DNA from: Brachypodium distachyon
Taxonomy: Eukaryota > Streptophyta > Magnoliopsida > Poales > Poaceae
NCBI RefSeq assembly: GCF_000005505.3
Contig: NC_016133.3
Coordinates: 43,923,237 to 43,987,236, forward strand
Reading direction: 5' to 3'
Length of the DNA stretch: 64,000 nucleotides
The first letter of the stretch is position 1. Each line of letters starts with the position of its first letter. Below are positions 1-11,246 of the stretch, piece by piece. The notes below the pieces were generated by a model. The model was given only the letters and a program-made list of their open reading frames with translations. It made no database searches and was not told the DNA's origin. The position numbers were made by a program, and so were the translations under genes.

Positions 1-460
1 AGGCAAACACGGAGGCTCCGGCCTAGGATCCGGCCTGCACAGAAACTCTCCAAGAATAGGATTTTTTATAAGCTTTTTCATGGAATGTAAATAGAACGCT
101 AAATAAATCCAGGAAGTAATAGAAACCAGATATCTCCATCTTGTTTAGGAAGTAATAGAAACAAGGTCAGAATAAGTGCCATGAGCAAGAATAGATGGTA
201 TCAACAAATTGTAATCGATCTGACAACCTCTACAGATCTGATGGAAAGAAAATGCGTAAACTTTCACACTTCTATGCACCTGACAACAAGAGCAAGTGGG
301 AAGAAAAAAGTCTAGAGAGTTAACTGACCACGTAGGGTCTCAAGGAACATAAACTTGTAAATCTACAGGACTAGCCAATTGAGACCACTCAGCCAACTTA
401 GCCAACTTGCACAGAACGTTTCAATCAACTTCCTCTGTTCCTATTGACCAATGTACTGTA

Positions 461-1549
461 TCAGCTCACATCAGGGAGTATTGAGTCCCCAACATTATAG
501 TCAATGAAGTCCCAAGGCTGACGGTTTTGATTGTCCATCTTCAAGGGAGAGAAAGGGTCGATCATGCAAAACTTGCTGAGGCTAAACTCCTTTAAGACTT
601 GCTGGGAGCACACTGTAACCATTCGACGAGCTGCGTTATGGGCAAGAAGGGGGAGCTTGACCCTCTGATGATCAACAACATCTTGAAGAGTATACATCTT
701 GCCGTTGAATTTCTTCACATTGCCAGGGTCCCATGCATGGACTAAGGCTCCCCTAGCTGTACCGAGAAGTTTGCTCCCTCTCCAAGATGTATCTTCCCTT
801 GGACTATATTTGGGGCTACAGCCATTGCTGTGGATGTGCGAGGCATTGAACAGGATATCCTTGCTGGCCATCTCTTCCCAGTTCACCTTCCCCTCTTCTC
901 CATCATAACCCATAGTTTCTCTAATCTCATAAAAAACCATGCATGCTATTGTATCTCTAAGGGGATTGGGCATACTAGACAACTGAAGCTCATCAAAGCC
1001 AGACCAGTAGCAACCTTCATCCTCCCACTCAGAGCCTACTGCACGGTAAACCTTCCGCAGCAGCAGATCGGTGTGGCACATGTAGCACCAGAATCCAGAG
1101 GCTGATTGCAGACATGGGTTGTGAACCACTAATTCCTCCTCGTATGGAGATTCCCAGTCAATCTTCATAGTGTCCACAAGCTGCGAAAGATCTTTGGGAC
1201 GAGGGATTCCTAGATAGTACTTATCCAACAACTTATCAACCAATTCAGCCACTGAACGAAAGACTTTCCATCTGTGAGCATTGGACTCTCTCAGATCAAA
1301 CTTGACCCCTGTTGGGGTTAGCAACCGCGCTTGCTTGAACAAGGAGGACACCCTTAGATTCTCTTCCAGGAGAGAAGCAGCAATGTTGTAGCACAAATTA
1401 TTGTTGAGATAGCCAATCCTGAACACCAACAAAAGAAAAATCTGGCCTGCCTCACTTATGAGCCACTCGTTGGGGAAGTCCTCGAGAAGAGGATTGCCTT
1501 CAACTCTGATGAGAAAGGGATATAGATGAAAGAATTCTTCAACAGACAT
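461..1549 (-). CDS. Hypothetical protein, 362 aa, single open exon
   Basis: A 362-codon open frame with no introns visible. I do not recognise the family. The protein is slightly acidic, rich in Trp, Cys and Leu, and has a FWCYMCH segment near residue 155 that could hold a metal, but the spacing matches no zinc finger I know. No signal peptide or membrane segment stands out. The start is the first Met of the frame; a splice-acceptor-like TTTGTAG lies about 45 bases upstream on the minus strand, so a 5' exon is possible and the model may be partial. Its length and ordinary codon use argue for a real or recently real gene rather than a chance frame. It could equally be a transposon-carried host gene, since a retrotransposon begins 1.2 kb away. 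Confidence 0.5.
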   Translation of the reverse strand: MSVEEFFHLYPFLIRVEGNPLLEDFPNEWLISEAGQIFLLLVFRIGYLNNNLCYNIAASLLEENLRVSSLFKQARLLTPTGVKFDLRESNAHRWKVFRSVAELVDKLLDKYYLGIPRPKDLSQLVDTMKIDWESPYEEELVVHNPCLQSASGFWCYMCHTDLLLRKVYRAVGSEWEDEGCYWSGFDELQLSSMPNPLRDTIACMVFYEIRETMGYDGEEGKVNWEEMASKDILFNASHIHSNGCSPKYSPREDTSWRGSKLLGTARGALVHAWDPGNVKKFNGKMYTLQDVVDHQRVKLPLLAHNAARRMVTVCSQQVLKEFSLSKFCMIDPFSPLKMDNQNRQPWDFIDYNVGDSILPDVS

Positions 1550-1914
1550 GACCTTCTCAGTGAGAACTTAATCAACGTTAAATGGCCTACAAATGGAGAA
1601 GTAACTTAAGTAAACATTTTACATAAGAAGAAGTAACTTAAGTAATCATTTTACATACAAAGGATAGTAGATTATTAGAAAATAATGGTAATGGTACCCA
1701 GTCTCACATTGCATGGAAATTGGTGCTGAAACATAGTCCTCAAGTCTCGAAGCATATCTGCGAACTGATCCAAGTCTCCAGGGCTCGGACATGCATGAAA
1801 GGAGGGGGGGCGCACCACCCATCAAGCGGCGTACATGGAGACCCTGTTTTGGGTGACAAGACTAGTGAAGAAAAGACTAATGTAATAGATATTATAAGGA
1901 TGGTGAAGGGCACA
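1550..1914. other. Intergenic stretch with a short tandem duplication
   Basis: AT-rich DNA upstream of the minus-strand hypothetical gene. It holds a direct tandem duplication of about 32 bases at 1599-1656 (core GAAGTAACTTAAGTAA). No other supported gene was seen. Confidence 0.45.
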
Positions 1915-2582
1915 GTGGCACAAAAAAAAGTTTAGGTTAGAAACCTGGGAGTGTAGTTTGCCAGCTAAAGCAGCAGCACAAGGAGCACATAACTCATCAG
2001 CTGGAATATGATTCAATCTGGGAGCTGAGGTGGGTAAATTATCAATGGCCTAGATGTGCAAAATGGTTAGAATCATAGATTCCAAGGCAGACATCTCCTA
2101 TGCTTCATGCACATACATCTAATTAGCAACAACATGAGAAGAACTGAATGAAAATTGACTAACAGATGCTTCGTGAGATGAGCACACCATTTCTACATCA
2201 AACGGTATCAAGTGCACAATCATGTGAAGACATGAGGATTTAACTTGTGGCACAAAAAAAAGTTTCAGTCAGAAACCTGAGTGTGTAGATCACCAGGTAC
2301 AACAGCACAATCCAATCATCCCAAGACAACAGGAGCAGACATATGATTCAATCTGGGAGCTGAGGTGGTTGAATGATCAGTGGCCTAGATGTGCAAAATG
2401 GCTAGAATCATAAATTCCAAGGCAGACATCTCCCATGCTTCATGCACATACATCTAATTAGCAACAACATGAGAAGAACTGATTGAAAATTGACTAACAG
2501 ATACTTCGTGAGATGAGCACACCGTTTCTACATCAAACGATATCAAATGCACAATCATCTGCAGACGTGACGATTTAAATTG
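1915..2582. repeat. Two-copy tandem duplication, unit about 333 bp
   Basis: Two direct copies lie back to back, 1915-2246 and 2247-about 2582. Shared landmarks are GTGGCACAAAAAAAAGTTT at 1915 and 2247, ATATGATTCAATCTGGGAGC at 2006 and 2341, and a long block around GCACATACATCTAATTAGCA. The copies differ by scattered substitutions and small indels. No long frame is conserved between them, so this looks like a non-coding segmental duplication. Confidence 0.85.
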
Positions 2583-2775
2583 TTTCTGCTCAGGACAAGG
2601 CTGAACAACAGCCGTCCACTCATTGCATACAAACAAGTACGAGTTAATCCTCCCACCTAGGGACCAAAACCCAACACCTGCAACTGATACAGGTTCAGCC
2701 AACCCTCGCGTGAAACTCTGTAGCATTAACCCTACGCACCAACAAAACGCCCTATCAGCGCAACTGTCGCACCAG

Positions 2776-3718
2776 TGGCACCCGGGGTACACCGTTGCTC
2801 AACGCGTGGGTTGCCTCACTTGCTCCCCGCAAGGACGGCACCCTGGGCAGCGCGGTGTAAGCTGCCCGGGAAGCCACCAGCCCGGTAGAAGCCTGGGAAG
2901 GGAGTTGCCCTGGACCAGGACTAGCCGGGCTGCGGGGGTTACCCCGGATGACAGCATGAAGATCCCCGTCAAGACGCCCCCCGGGAAGCTCACTTACCGG
3001 GGAGGGTGTCTCCTAGCGCAGGCGCTTCCAACAAGGCCGGTGCCCGGTGCACGCAGAGCATCGACGCCACGTGGCCGCCCGGCAGGCCCCTTCTGTGCAG
3101 AGCTGGTCGGAGCGGGGAGTGTGGCACAAGCCGAGCATTAAATGCTCCGACAGGAAGGTGGTTTCCTGTCTACTCAGCCTACAGTGAGTAGCCCGCAGTG
3201 AATCTGTGGCACGTGTGGCCCAAGCTGCGGTGCCTTTTACCGTGCATGCATGCCAGCACAGCAAAGGCAAGCTGCCTTGGGTCTTTGTTCGGCGCGTGTC
3301 CTAGGACGCGTACCCCATGCAGACCGTGGCACCTGTGGTATCCCCTTGAGTATAAAAGGAGGACCAGCGTCACCGGTCAAAGGGTTGGGTTCCGATTTTC
3401 CTAAGGTTAGACTCGAGCTGGGGTTACGATCCCTAGAGATTGGTCCAGAAGTAGCAAGTAGCCACTTAGCAGAAAGGAAGAGAGCGCCCGAGAACTCCCC
3501 GGCAACCTGTAAACACTTGTTCATTGGTTAATTCACACTCAGAAGCAGGACGTAGGGTTTTACACCTCCGGGTGGCCCGAACCTGAGTAAATCGACTTGT
3601 GCATTGCAACGCTCATCATTGGCCTCGCCGGCGATCGCCGGAGCGATCCCCAACGCCCACTGCCGAACCTAAAAGGGGGTGCCTAGCATCCCCGGTGTCT
3701 AACCCCCGGGCTACGACA
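2776..3718 (+). repeat. 5' LTR of the gypsy element
   Basis: The right boundary is firm: it ends CTACGACA two bases before the primer binding site. The left boundary is inferred from TGGCACCCGGGGTACACC, roughly the inverse of the right end (GGTGTCTAACCCCCGGGC...). An abrupt change from AT-rich to GC-rich DNA occurs there. Length is about 943 bp. No 3' partner exists in the window to confirm it. Confidence 0.65.
3351..3357 (+). promoter_or_regulatory. TATA box of the LTR promoter
   Basis: TATAAAA sits inside the LTR, about 360 bases before its end, in the position expected for the U3 promoter of a plant LTR element. Transcription would start about 30 bases downstream. Confidence 0.6.
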
Positions 3719-3720
3719 TC

Positions 3721-3740
3721 TGGCGCGTCAGGTAGGGGGC
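3721..3740 (+). other. Primer binding site of the retrotransposon
   Basis: TGGCGCGTCAGGTAGGGGGC begins two bases after the LTR end. Grass gypsy elements commonly carry TGGCGC... followed by the GGTAGGGGGC block here. It marks the start of the internal region. Confidence 0.7.
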
Positions 3741-3826
3741 GCGTGCGGAGAGCTCGCCGGTGACCGCCGGCGTCATCGTCTACAGCTACTTCGGCTTCGT
3801 CTTCTCCGACGACAGTACTCATCGCT

Positions 3827-5160
3827 ATGCCTCTCTCGAATCAATCCACGTGGTGCCCAACGGCGCACACGCGGTCACACGACGTGCAGCGCACGTCGCA
3901 GAATCAGGAGAACCCTGAGCCTGCCCGGGTGCAGCAACAGCAGCAGGTGGTACTTCCTCCGCCTCTGCCACGCTCCGCTGGAGATCGGCCGAGGCTAGCC
4001 CCGCAGCCTAGCGCTGGGCCCACTCATAGTCGGGTCGTCGCTCATGCTCGCGAGCCGCACGACGAGCAGTCGCAGGCCAACGACGGGCCGCATCCATCTC
4101 AGCATCTTTCTGTTGCATCCCAAGCAACTCCCTCCGGCTCGCGGGATCGTCCGCAAGGCACCGGAGCCGTCCCGGACGGCAGCGCCGGGCAGGAGCACGT
4201 GGTGCCTCCTGTCTGAACTAGGTCAGAAGCCGGCCATCATGCGCTACGAGCCGCCGCAGGGAACACCGGCGCACGAGGCGTGGACGGCAGATCTCGGCGC
4301 CCTCCTTGCTGCAGCCAACCACCAGTCAGGAGGATCGCGCGGCCAGTCTAGGGCTGACACCGACCCGGTCGCAGGGCCTGGAGTAGGGGGTGCCCGGCGG
4401 AAGCCGTCACACGAGCAGGGAGCCCGGCGCCGACTCCGTCGACTCGTCATCAACAGTCCTGCATACTCAACCCTAAGGATTTCTTCCTAACCTACTCGTT
4501 GGGCATGAACGCCGTGGGCGCCGACGAGAAGGTTAGGACCAACTGGTTCCCCATGGTCCTGAAAGGATCAGCGAGAACTTGGTTGCTCAACTTGCCGACA
4601 GGATCCATCTCCTCATGGGATGACTTGCGCGGGCATTTTGTCAGTGCGTTCCAGGGTGGCTACAAGCGCCCAGGAACCATGCGGAGCTGCACACCATGGT
4701 GCAGAAGCCAGGAGAGATGTTGTGGAGCTTCATCAACCGCTTCTCCAGTCTCTCCTACTCCATTCCTGAGTCGGAGGCTGCCGCCATCATCAACACCTTT
4801 GCCATCAACGTCCGTGACCCCAAGATGCATGAGAAGCTGAGCACGCACCGGATCCGGACGACGCATGAACTGTACGCCTTGACGCACAAGTGTGCCATGA
4901 CCGAGGAAGGGCGCTTGGCGCCCAAACTTGCAGCTAAGGCTGCCGCGAGTCCCGTTGAGGGCTCGCAGAAGAAGGGCTCCTGGAAACGCGGCAGGAAGCA
5001 AGTTCTTGCCACGGAACCGGGGGCTACCTCGAGGCCTGTGAAAAAGGCCTCATCCGCGGGCGGGTCTGGCGGCAAGTCAGGCAACACGTCCCGCTGCCCC
5101 ATCCACGCCAACGCCATCCATGACGCGCAGCATTGCCGCATCCTGCAAGGTATCAAGTAG
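3827..5160 (+). pseudogene. gag region of the gypsy element, frameshifted
   Basis: Gag-like sequence is spread over at least three frames. The retrotransposon gag core is recognisable at 4499-4680 (LKGSARTWLLNLP, SSWDDLRGHF) and continues in another frame at 4696-5160 (KPGEMLWSFINRF, AIINTFAINVRDPKMHEKL). A frameshift near 4680 separates them. The stretch before 4499 is Gln/Pro/Arg rich and low complexity, as in the amino end of such gags. A Cys/His segment (CPIHANAIHDAQHC) closes it, a degenerate zinc knuckle. It would have formed the capsid particle. No intact product is possible. Confidence 0.8.
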
Positions 5161-5505
5161 AGGCGCGAGCAGCCCCACGAGGAGCGCCGAGCAGCCAGCG
5201 CCTGCTTCAACTATGGGAATATCGGGCATCTCTCCCGCGACTGCCCGAATGACCCCAGAGCTGGAGCGAAGCCTGCCGGCGGAGATGCCGGCAGAGAAGA
5301 AGCCCAGGGGTGTCGAGGCCAAGCCCGCGCCGGTAGGGAGCAGCCTCCCCGGGGACGAGACAAGGCTCGTGCTGAGGAGCAGTGCGAGTCCGATTACAGT
5401 GAGGGCGACGAGCCCGGCTTCCAAGAGCCCCGCGGCGTCGCCTGCATCCATGGGGGAGCTTATGCTCTCTCATCCTATAGTGCAGTAAAGCGCCTCACTC
5501 GGGAG

Positions 5506-6198
5506 GTGTGTGCGCTGCTGCCGGACATGGAGATGCATCAGCCTTTGAAGTGGTCGCATGTGCCGATCACCTTCAACTCTGACGATCACCCAGCCCAGCA
5601 GCTGGGGTCAGGGGTTCTGCCCTTCGTGGTCTCACCGATCATCAACAACATGACGGTGACCAAGGTGCTGGTGGACAACGGAGCGGGGTTAAACCTCCTG
5701 TCCGCCAGGTTGGTGGAGAAGTTTCAGCTGCCGCTGGAGCAGATGAAGCCCACCGACGTTCCGGGGAGTAAACCCTGGGATCGTGCGGCCCCGAGGCGTA
5801 TCACGCTACCGGTTACATTCGGGTCCTGGGAAGTGTTTAGAACTGACCACCTCATGTTTGATGTGGCTCATACCCCGTTGCCGTACAACGGAATCCTTGG
5901 TCGGCCAGCGCTGATCAAGTTCATGGCGGCAACCCATTGTGCTTATGGCGTGATGAAGATGTCGTCCACGTATGGAGTCTTGTCCATCAAGTGCGATCTC
6001 AAGGACGCGGTTTGGTGTGTTGGCGAGGTCGTCAAGGCCGCCGCCGCAGCCGATTCCGGTGACGAAGGCGTTGCCGGAAGCGAAGGCTCGCTGCGAAGAA
6101 GGCTCGTGTTACCCCACAGCAACTTGCCGGGGGAAGCACAAGCTCGAGCTCACGCCCCGGCAAGGGCCAGAAGCTCCAGGAGGAGGTCGCCAAGTTGA
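5506..6198 (+). pseudogene. Aspartic protease domain of the gypsy element
   Basis: The frame contains a retropepsin-like core: VTKVLVDNGAGLNLLS holds the catalytic Asp, with DNG in place of the usual D-S/T-G, and ILGRPALIKF is the conserved flap-distal motif that follows about 85 residues later. In the family this enzyme cuts the Gag-Pol polyprotein. It is followed by stops and shifts before the RT, so it is a remnant. Confidence 0.8.
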
Positions 6199-6239
6199 AG
6201 AAGCTGCTCCTCCAAGCCGGCAACGAGGAGCGCACCGTC

Positions 6240-6958
6240 ACCATCGTTGCGAACCTCGATGCCAAATAGGAAAGCACCCTCATCACTTTCCTCCGAGAGA
6301 ACGCCGACGTGTTCACTTGGGAACCGTCGGATCTTCCCGGAGTCCCCAAGGAGGTGATCGAGCATCGACTTGCGGTGAGTCCAGACGCCCGCCCCATCAA
6401 GCAGAAGGTCCGCCGGCAAGCACAAGAGCGCAAAGACTTCATCAAGTAAGAACTAGACAAGCTGAAAGCTGCGGGGGCTATCAGGAAAGTACTGTACCCC
6501 ACTTGGTTAGCAAACCCGGTTGTAGTACCCAAGGGGAAAACAAACTGTGCATGTGTGTAGATTTTAGTGGTCTCAATCGTGCATGTCCTAAAGACTCTTT
6601 CCCTGTACCCCGCATTGATCAAATAGTAGATTCCACTGCCGGTTGCGATTTATTGTGTTTTTTGGATGCTTTTTCTGGCTACCATCAGATTAAGATGGCA
6701 GTCGAGGATGAGAAGAAAACGGCGTTCATCACCCCGGTTGGCTGCTACTGTGACACGTGCATGCCTTTCGGGTTGAAGAACGCGGGCTCAACATTCCCGC
6801 GTGCTTTACGCGAGTATTTGGGATCCCAGCTAGGCCAAAACGTTGAGGCCTACATGGATGATATCGTCATCAAGTCAAAGCGCGGGGACTCGCTCATTGA
6901 TGACTTGCGGGAGACGTTCGATAACCTCCGCAGAATCAAGCTCAAGTTGAACCCTTAG
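6240..6958 (+). pseudogene. Reverse transcriptase domain of the gypsy element
   Basis: Conserved RT blocks are visible in order: YPTWLANPVVVPKG (about 6490-6535), CVDFSGLNRACPKDSFPVP, LDAFSGYHQIKM, FGLKNAGSTFPRAL, and the catalytic YMDDIVIKS near 6852. Stops occur at 6268 and 6448 and a frameshift lies near 6537 in a GGGGAAAAC run. The protein would have copied element RNA into DNA. Confidence 0.88.
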
Positions 6959-6960
6959 AA

Positions 6961-8021
6961 ATGCACTTTTGGTGTAGACTCGGGCAGCTTTTGGGCTTCT
7001 TGATTTCACACAGGGGAATTCAAGCCAACACAAAGAAGATAGAAGCTATCGAGATGACGGAGGCTCCTCGCAGGGTGAAGGACGTCCAGCGCCTCAACGG
7101 CTGTGTTGCCGCGCTGGGGCGTTTCATTTCAAGGCTGGGCGAACGCGCCTTGTCTTTTTTCAAGGTAATGAAGAAGAAGGGCCCAATCGATTGGACCCCC
7201 GAGGCCGAGGCGGCGTTCGAGGACCTGAATCGGTACCTAAAATCGTCGCCGATCCTCGTCGCCCCCAAGCCGGGCGAGCCGCTGGTACTCTACCTAGCGG
7301 CGACTGACCAAGTGGTCAGCTCAGTGCTTGTCGCCGAGAGAGAAGAAGGTCTCCCGAGGACTGGGGTTGCGGGGCAGGGGGCTGAGCCAGCCCCGGCAAC
7401 TGCCCCGGACCCAGGAACCGCCATCGAGCCAGCGGCGTCGATACCACGCAAGCGGCTCGTGCAGCACCCTGTGTACTTCGTCAGCACGGTGTTGCGCGAC
7501 GCCCGCGTACGGTACCCGCAAGTGCAGAAGCTCTTGCTGGGGATTCTGCTTGCATCCCGCAAGCTGCGCCATTACTTCCAAGCGCACCGCATCACGGTGG
7601 TGTCAGGGTTTTGCCTCGAGCGGGCCCTCACCAACCGTGAAGCCTACCGGGAGGGTGGCCGCATGGAGGATGGAGTTGTCAGAGTTTGATCTGCACTTCA
7701 CGAACACCAAGAGTATCAGGAGTGCCGCTCTGGCTGATTTCGTTGCAGAATGGACCTCGACCAGCCTACCCAGCAGTCTGGATGAAGGCCACTGGATCAT
7801 GTACTTTGACGGCGCGTTTAGCCTGCAGGGGGCTGGCGTCGGAGTCGTCATCGAGTCACCCACAGGAGACCAGTTGAAATTCGCCATCCAACTCGACTTC
7901 CCGAACTCCACCAACAACATGGCTGAGTACGAGGGGTTGCTCGCCGGGTTGCGGGCGGCAATCGCCCTCGATATTAAGAGCCTGGTTGTTCGCGGGGATT
8001 CCCAACTCGTGATCAACCAGG
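6961..8021 (+). pseudogene. RNase H and second (archaeal-like) RNase H domains, truncated
   Basis: After a stop at 6956-6958 the same frame continues with the RT connection and RNase H: FISRLGERALSFFKVMKK, PLVLYLAATDQVVSSVLV, HPVYFVSTVLRDA. A frameshift near 7610-7690 leads into a second domain: WIMYFDGAFSLQGAGVGVV, NNMAEYEGLLAGLRAA, LVVRGDSQLVINQ. That second fold is typical of the Tat lineage. The reading frame stops exactly where the next element starts at 8022. Confidence 0.82.
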
Positions 8022-10491
8022 TGTAACAGCCCAAGAGCAACATCTTACATTTAAGCCCTTATTGGACCTTTTTGTAATTTAATTTTTGTTGCATGACATT
8101 TTACATTTGCATCCATGACATGTCATCTCTTCTTTGCTTCACATAAATTTGAAAATTACATTTTACCTTGTGGTTTGAATTCTTGTTGTTTGAATTTGCT
8201 AGAAGATTCAAATATGAATCTTCCCTTCTTTGTGTTTGAATTCCTTTTCCTATATTTTACAAAAGAGAGTCAAATGGGTTTTTACAATCTTTTATTCCCA
8301 TTTGAATATTTTCCAAATACTAGTACCATAATTAAATTCTCCTATTCCTCAGCTCTTCAAAGATGGTATTTGAATTTTGAATCCCAAGATATTTGCAAAA
8401 GAGAAAACAGAAAAAGGAAAAAGGACAAAGAAAAGGAAAACCCTACCTGCTTACCTTTCGGCCCGAGTCGGCCCAGCAGCCGCCTCGGCCTTTCCCTTCG
8501 CGCAGCCCAACAACGCAGCGCCCACGGCCCGCTACGCCGCGCGCGCCCCGCACTGCGTTTTCCCTCAGCAAAGGCGTATTCCGTGAAGTACACCACCTCT
8601 CACAGCGTCGTCTTCCTCCTCTACTTTCTCCTTCCCGACCGGTGGAGCCCCTGCACGCCACGTCGTCGACGACAGCGACCGCCACCTCCTTTCCTCGCCT
8701 ACTTAAGCCGCGCCGCGCCTCCTCTCAACCCTAGCTCAAGGAGAAACCCTAGGTAGGCTCTCCTCCCCACCTTTCTGCGCGCCGCCGTCGCCTGTTTTTC
8801 TGAGCAGCGGGCGTCGCCGCGTCGCGCCGCTGACCCCGTCGTCTTCGTCTTCGACTGACCGCATCACTGGCTGCGCCTCGCCTTCCTCTACGCGTGTGCG
8901 AGGAATTGGAGCGAGATCGTCTACATCGACGCCTAGGTCGTCTTCTTCCTCTCCGGCCGCCGCTCGTCTCCGCCCAAATTCCGGCGAAGTCGTTCGTCTA
9001 TCCCCCGTCAGCTTCCTCCTACGTCTCCGGGGTGAGCTCCTCTCTCTCCCACCTCTTTCCTCGTTCGTTTTAGTTCACCGTAGCCTAGTTTCCGACGAGA
9101 CCACGCCCTGGACGCCGCCGGCGAGCTTCGGCTCCGTGCCGTGCGCGCGTTCCAGAGGGGCTTGCGCGGTGTCCTTCGTGTCACCTTGCCCTCTCTGTCT
9201 CGCTAACAAGGAAAGGCCATGCCTTGTTCCTCCGCCGTGCCGTGTGGTCGCCGCCGGCGAGCAGTCGCCGTGGCCGCCGTGCGCGCCCGCAAGCACCTAG
9301 CTTTGGTTGGTTCAAAAGGACGCACGCATTTGATCTGTTGAGATCCAACGTTCCACCGCAGTGGCTTGCTCCTCCGTGTTAGATTTGGCCGACACGGGTT
9401 TGATTCCTCACGGGCGCGAGATAAAACCCCATTTTTGGAATTCACCGGCCACTGACATGTGGGCCCCACGGACCCACCTGTTAGCGGCTTGGTCTACGAG
9501 CGCGTCCGGTGGAACGAGTCAACGCGCCTGTGCTGCGTCAGCGCCACGTCAGCGAGCCTGGGTCCACACGTCAGTGACCGTGGCTAGGACCTGACCGGGC
9601 GTGTTTTGGCTTTTCTTTTCGGATTTGTTTTAAAAATTCCAGTAATTGTTTTATCTTGTTTAAATCCTAGTAAACGCATGCTAAATCCAATTTGGGCAAA
9701 CCATATATGTTTTGGAATCAGAAAAATGCAAGGAATTTAACTGTGCAATTAGATTTATACTTTGAGGTTTCAAATTTCAAATCTGTCACACATTTGAAAT
9801 TCAAACATAAGAACTTGTGCAGCTCCTAGTTTAAAATTGGTAATGATTTTGAGCTTTCTGTAAAAATGTGAATTATTCCTTGGAACCTGTACTTTATGAC
9901 CATGTTACTGTTTATTATATTTGTGCAAAGTGTAACCACTGTTATCATCCATCTTACTAGCTAATGGATAATCTATTTCACTAAATGCCTAGAACTCTTG
10001 ATTAAATTGAATGCCTCGTTCTATCACATGCCATGCATCCTTGTTTGCGCATTGCACTCTATGTATGCTTATTATACCTACCTTGTGTGTTTGGATTCTT
10101 ATCGTTAACGACTCCGACTTACTTCGTCGACGATCCGGGTTCCCACACTTCTTCGGAGGCCCTCTCTCGGTGCCCAGCGACCGAGAATCCAGGCAAGCAG
10201 CCATTCCTTGAACATGTTGATTTTACCCAATGCCTCTCTCTCATTCTTGTACTAAGTTACATGCTCAGTTATTGTCACGATGCCTCTAGAATTGCATAGC
10301 TTTAATTAGCTCTACTCAAATGCCTGTTGTCTTGATCCTTATCCTATTACCATGTCACACGCTTGCTTATTGCCCTAGTTGGTCATTAGAAGTCTTGCTT
10401 AGATTGCTAGTCTAGTGTCCTTACTTGGGGTTACACAATTGCTACATCCACATGCTACTAATGTTTGTTGCCAACAATTCGGGCTGTGACA
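8022..10491. mobile_element. Solo LTR or LTR-like element of about 2.47 kb
   Basis: The element begins TGTAACAGCCC and ends GGGCTGTGACA, giving the TG...CA ends and short imperfect inverted termini of an LTR. Its size fits a large gypsy LTR. The left third holds gene-like GC-rich DNA with a CCTACTTAAGCC core-promoter-like site near 8697 and an AAACCCTAG start-like block near 8742. The five flanking bases differ (CCAGG on the left, AAGTT on the right), so there is no target duplication. That suggests ectopic recombination or deletion with loss of the rest of the gypsy element. Confidence 0.65.
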
Positions 10492-10598
10492 AAGTTGAGA
10501 TTGAATTTGAAGGATCTACTGTGAGATAAATATCCTTGGAAGCTAATCCTTTGGAAATAAAAAATTGTCAGAAACATTTTTTTCTAGGTGAAAAATGT
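10492..10598. other. Gap after the solo LTR, nothing recognised
   Basis: About 100 bases of AT-rich DNA. It does not continue the interrupted RNase H frame in any convincing way, so the original right part of the gypsy element seems deleted. Confidence 0.4.
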
Positions 10599-10715
10599 TA
10601 CTCCCTCCGGCCGAAATTACTTGTCGAAATATTACATGTATCTAGACGTTTTTTATACATAGATACATCCGTATTTGGACAAATTTGAGACAAATAATAC
10701 TGGTCCGAGGAAGTA
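10599..10715. mobile_element. Stowaway-like MITE, about 115 bp
   Basis: Starts at TA with CTCCCTCCGGCCGAAATTAC and ends GGTCCGAGGAAG-TA. Internal segments (CATGTATCTAGACG, CCGTATTTGGACAAATTTGAG) form the usual near-palindrome. The right terminus has diverged. Confidence 0.8.
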
Positions 10716-11246
10716 CGAGATAAGTAGGTAGATCATAGGTGGGTGGATCCGAAATGAACCAGGTGCGAGGTAGATGCAACATTTTCTTTGAGCTTATGGT
10801 GCGAGGTAGAGCAACAAAGAATGGATCTCAGCTGAATTTTTGTTTTTTGAAAGAAGATCTCTGTGTTTTTTTTTTTGAGCAAGAAGGAAGATCTCAGTTG
10901 AATTCACTCAGAAATGACTAGGGACGGTGTTATTTCGGGCCCAACTGATGTGAGCCCTAAACAAACAAAAAGGAGTGGCAGGCCGAATGCCCAAGCTTCC
11001 GAGATTCCTCTCGCGAAGCCCAGGCCGGAGAAGAGAGAGAAGAGATGATCGGATGAGCAAAAGGCGAGCCGTCGTCGAGCACCTTCGGGAAACACTCCGT
11101 TCTTCCCGGTTCCGTTTCCGTTTCCTCACGCGCCGCGGCGACCGGCCGGCGACGGCGACAGCGAGCCTCTCCCGCCGCAGAATCACCGCAGCAGCGGCAG
11201 AAGCGCCCTCTTCCTCCTGCGGCAGCAGCTCCACGGCCTCTCCGCC

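Larger units (their letters stand above)
2776..8021 (+). mobile_element. Ty3/gypsy LTR retrotransposon (Tat/Retand type), decayed and truncated
   Basis: The element runs 5' LTR, primer binding site, gag, protease, reverse transcriptase, RNase H and a second (archaeal-like) RNase H, then stops where another element begins at 8022. Integrase and the 3' LTR are missing. Protease-RT-RNase H order without an upstream integrase indicates Ty3/gypsy, and the extra RNase H after the RT-RH block is typical of the Tat/Retand/Ogre group. The frame is broken many times by stops and shifts, so the copy is dead. GC content and codon use differ sharply from the AT-rich flanks. Confidence 0.88.

Noticed and set aside
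1..460. Possible gene at the left edge
   Set aside because: Only AT-rich sequence that is probably the 3' region of the minus-strand hypothetical gene; no frame or motif.
2776..3718. Overlapping frames inside the LTR as genes
   Set aside because: GC-rich LTR DNA is open by chance on both strands; none has a recognisable domain.
8022..10491. The 2.5 kb element as the 3' LTR of the same gypsy copy
   Set aside because: Its ends and composition do not match the 5' LTR at 2776-3718.
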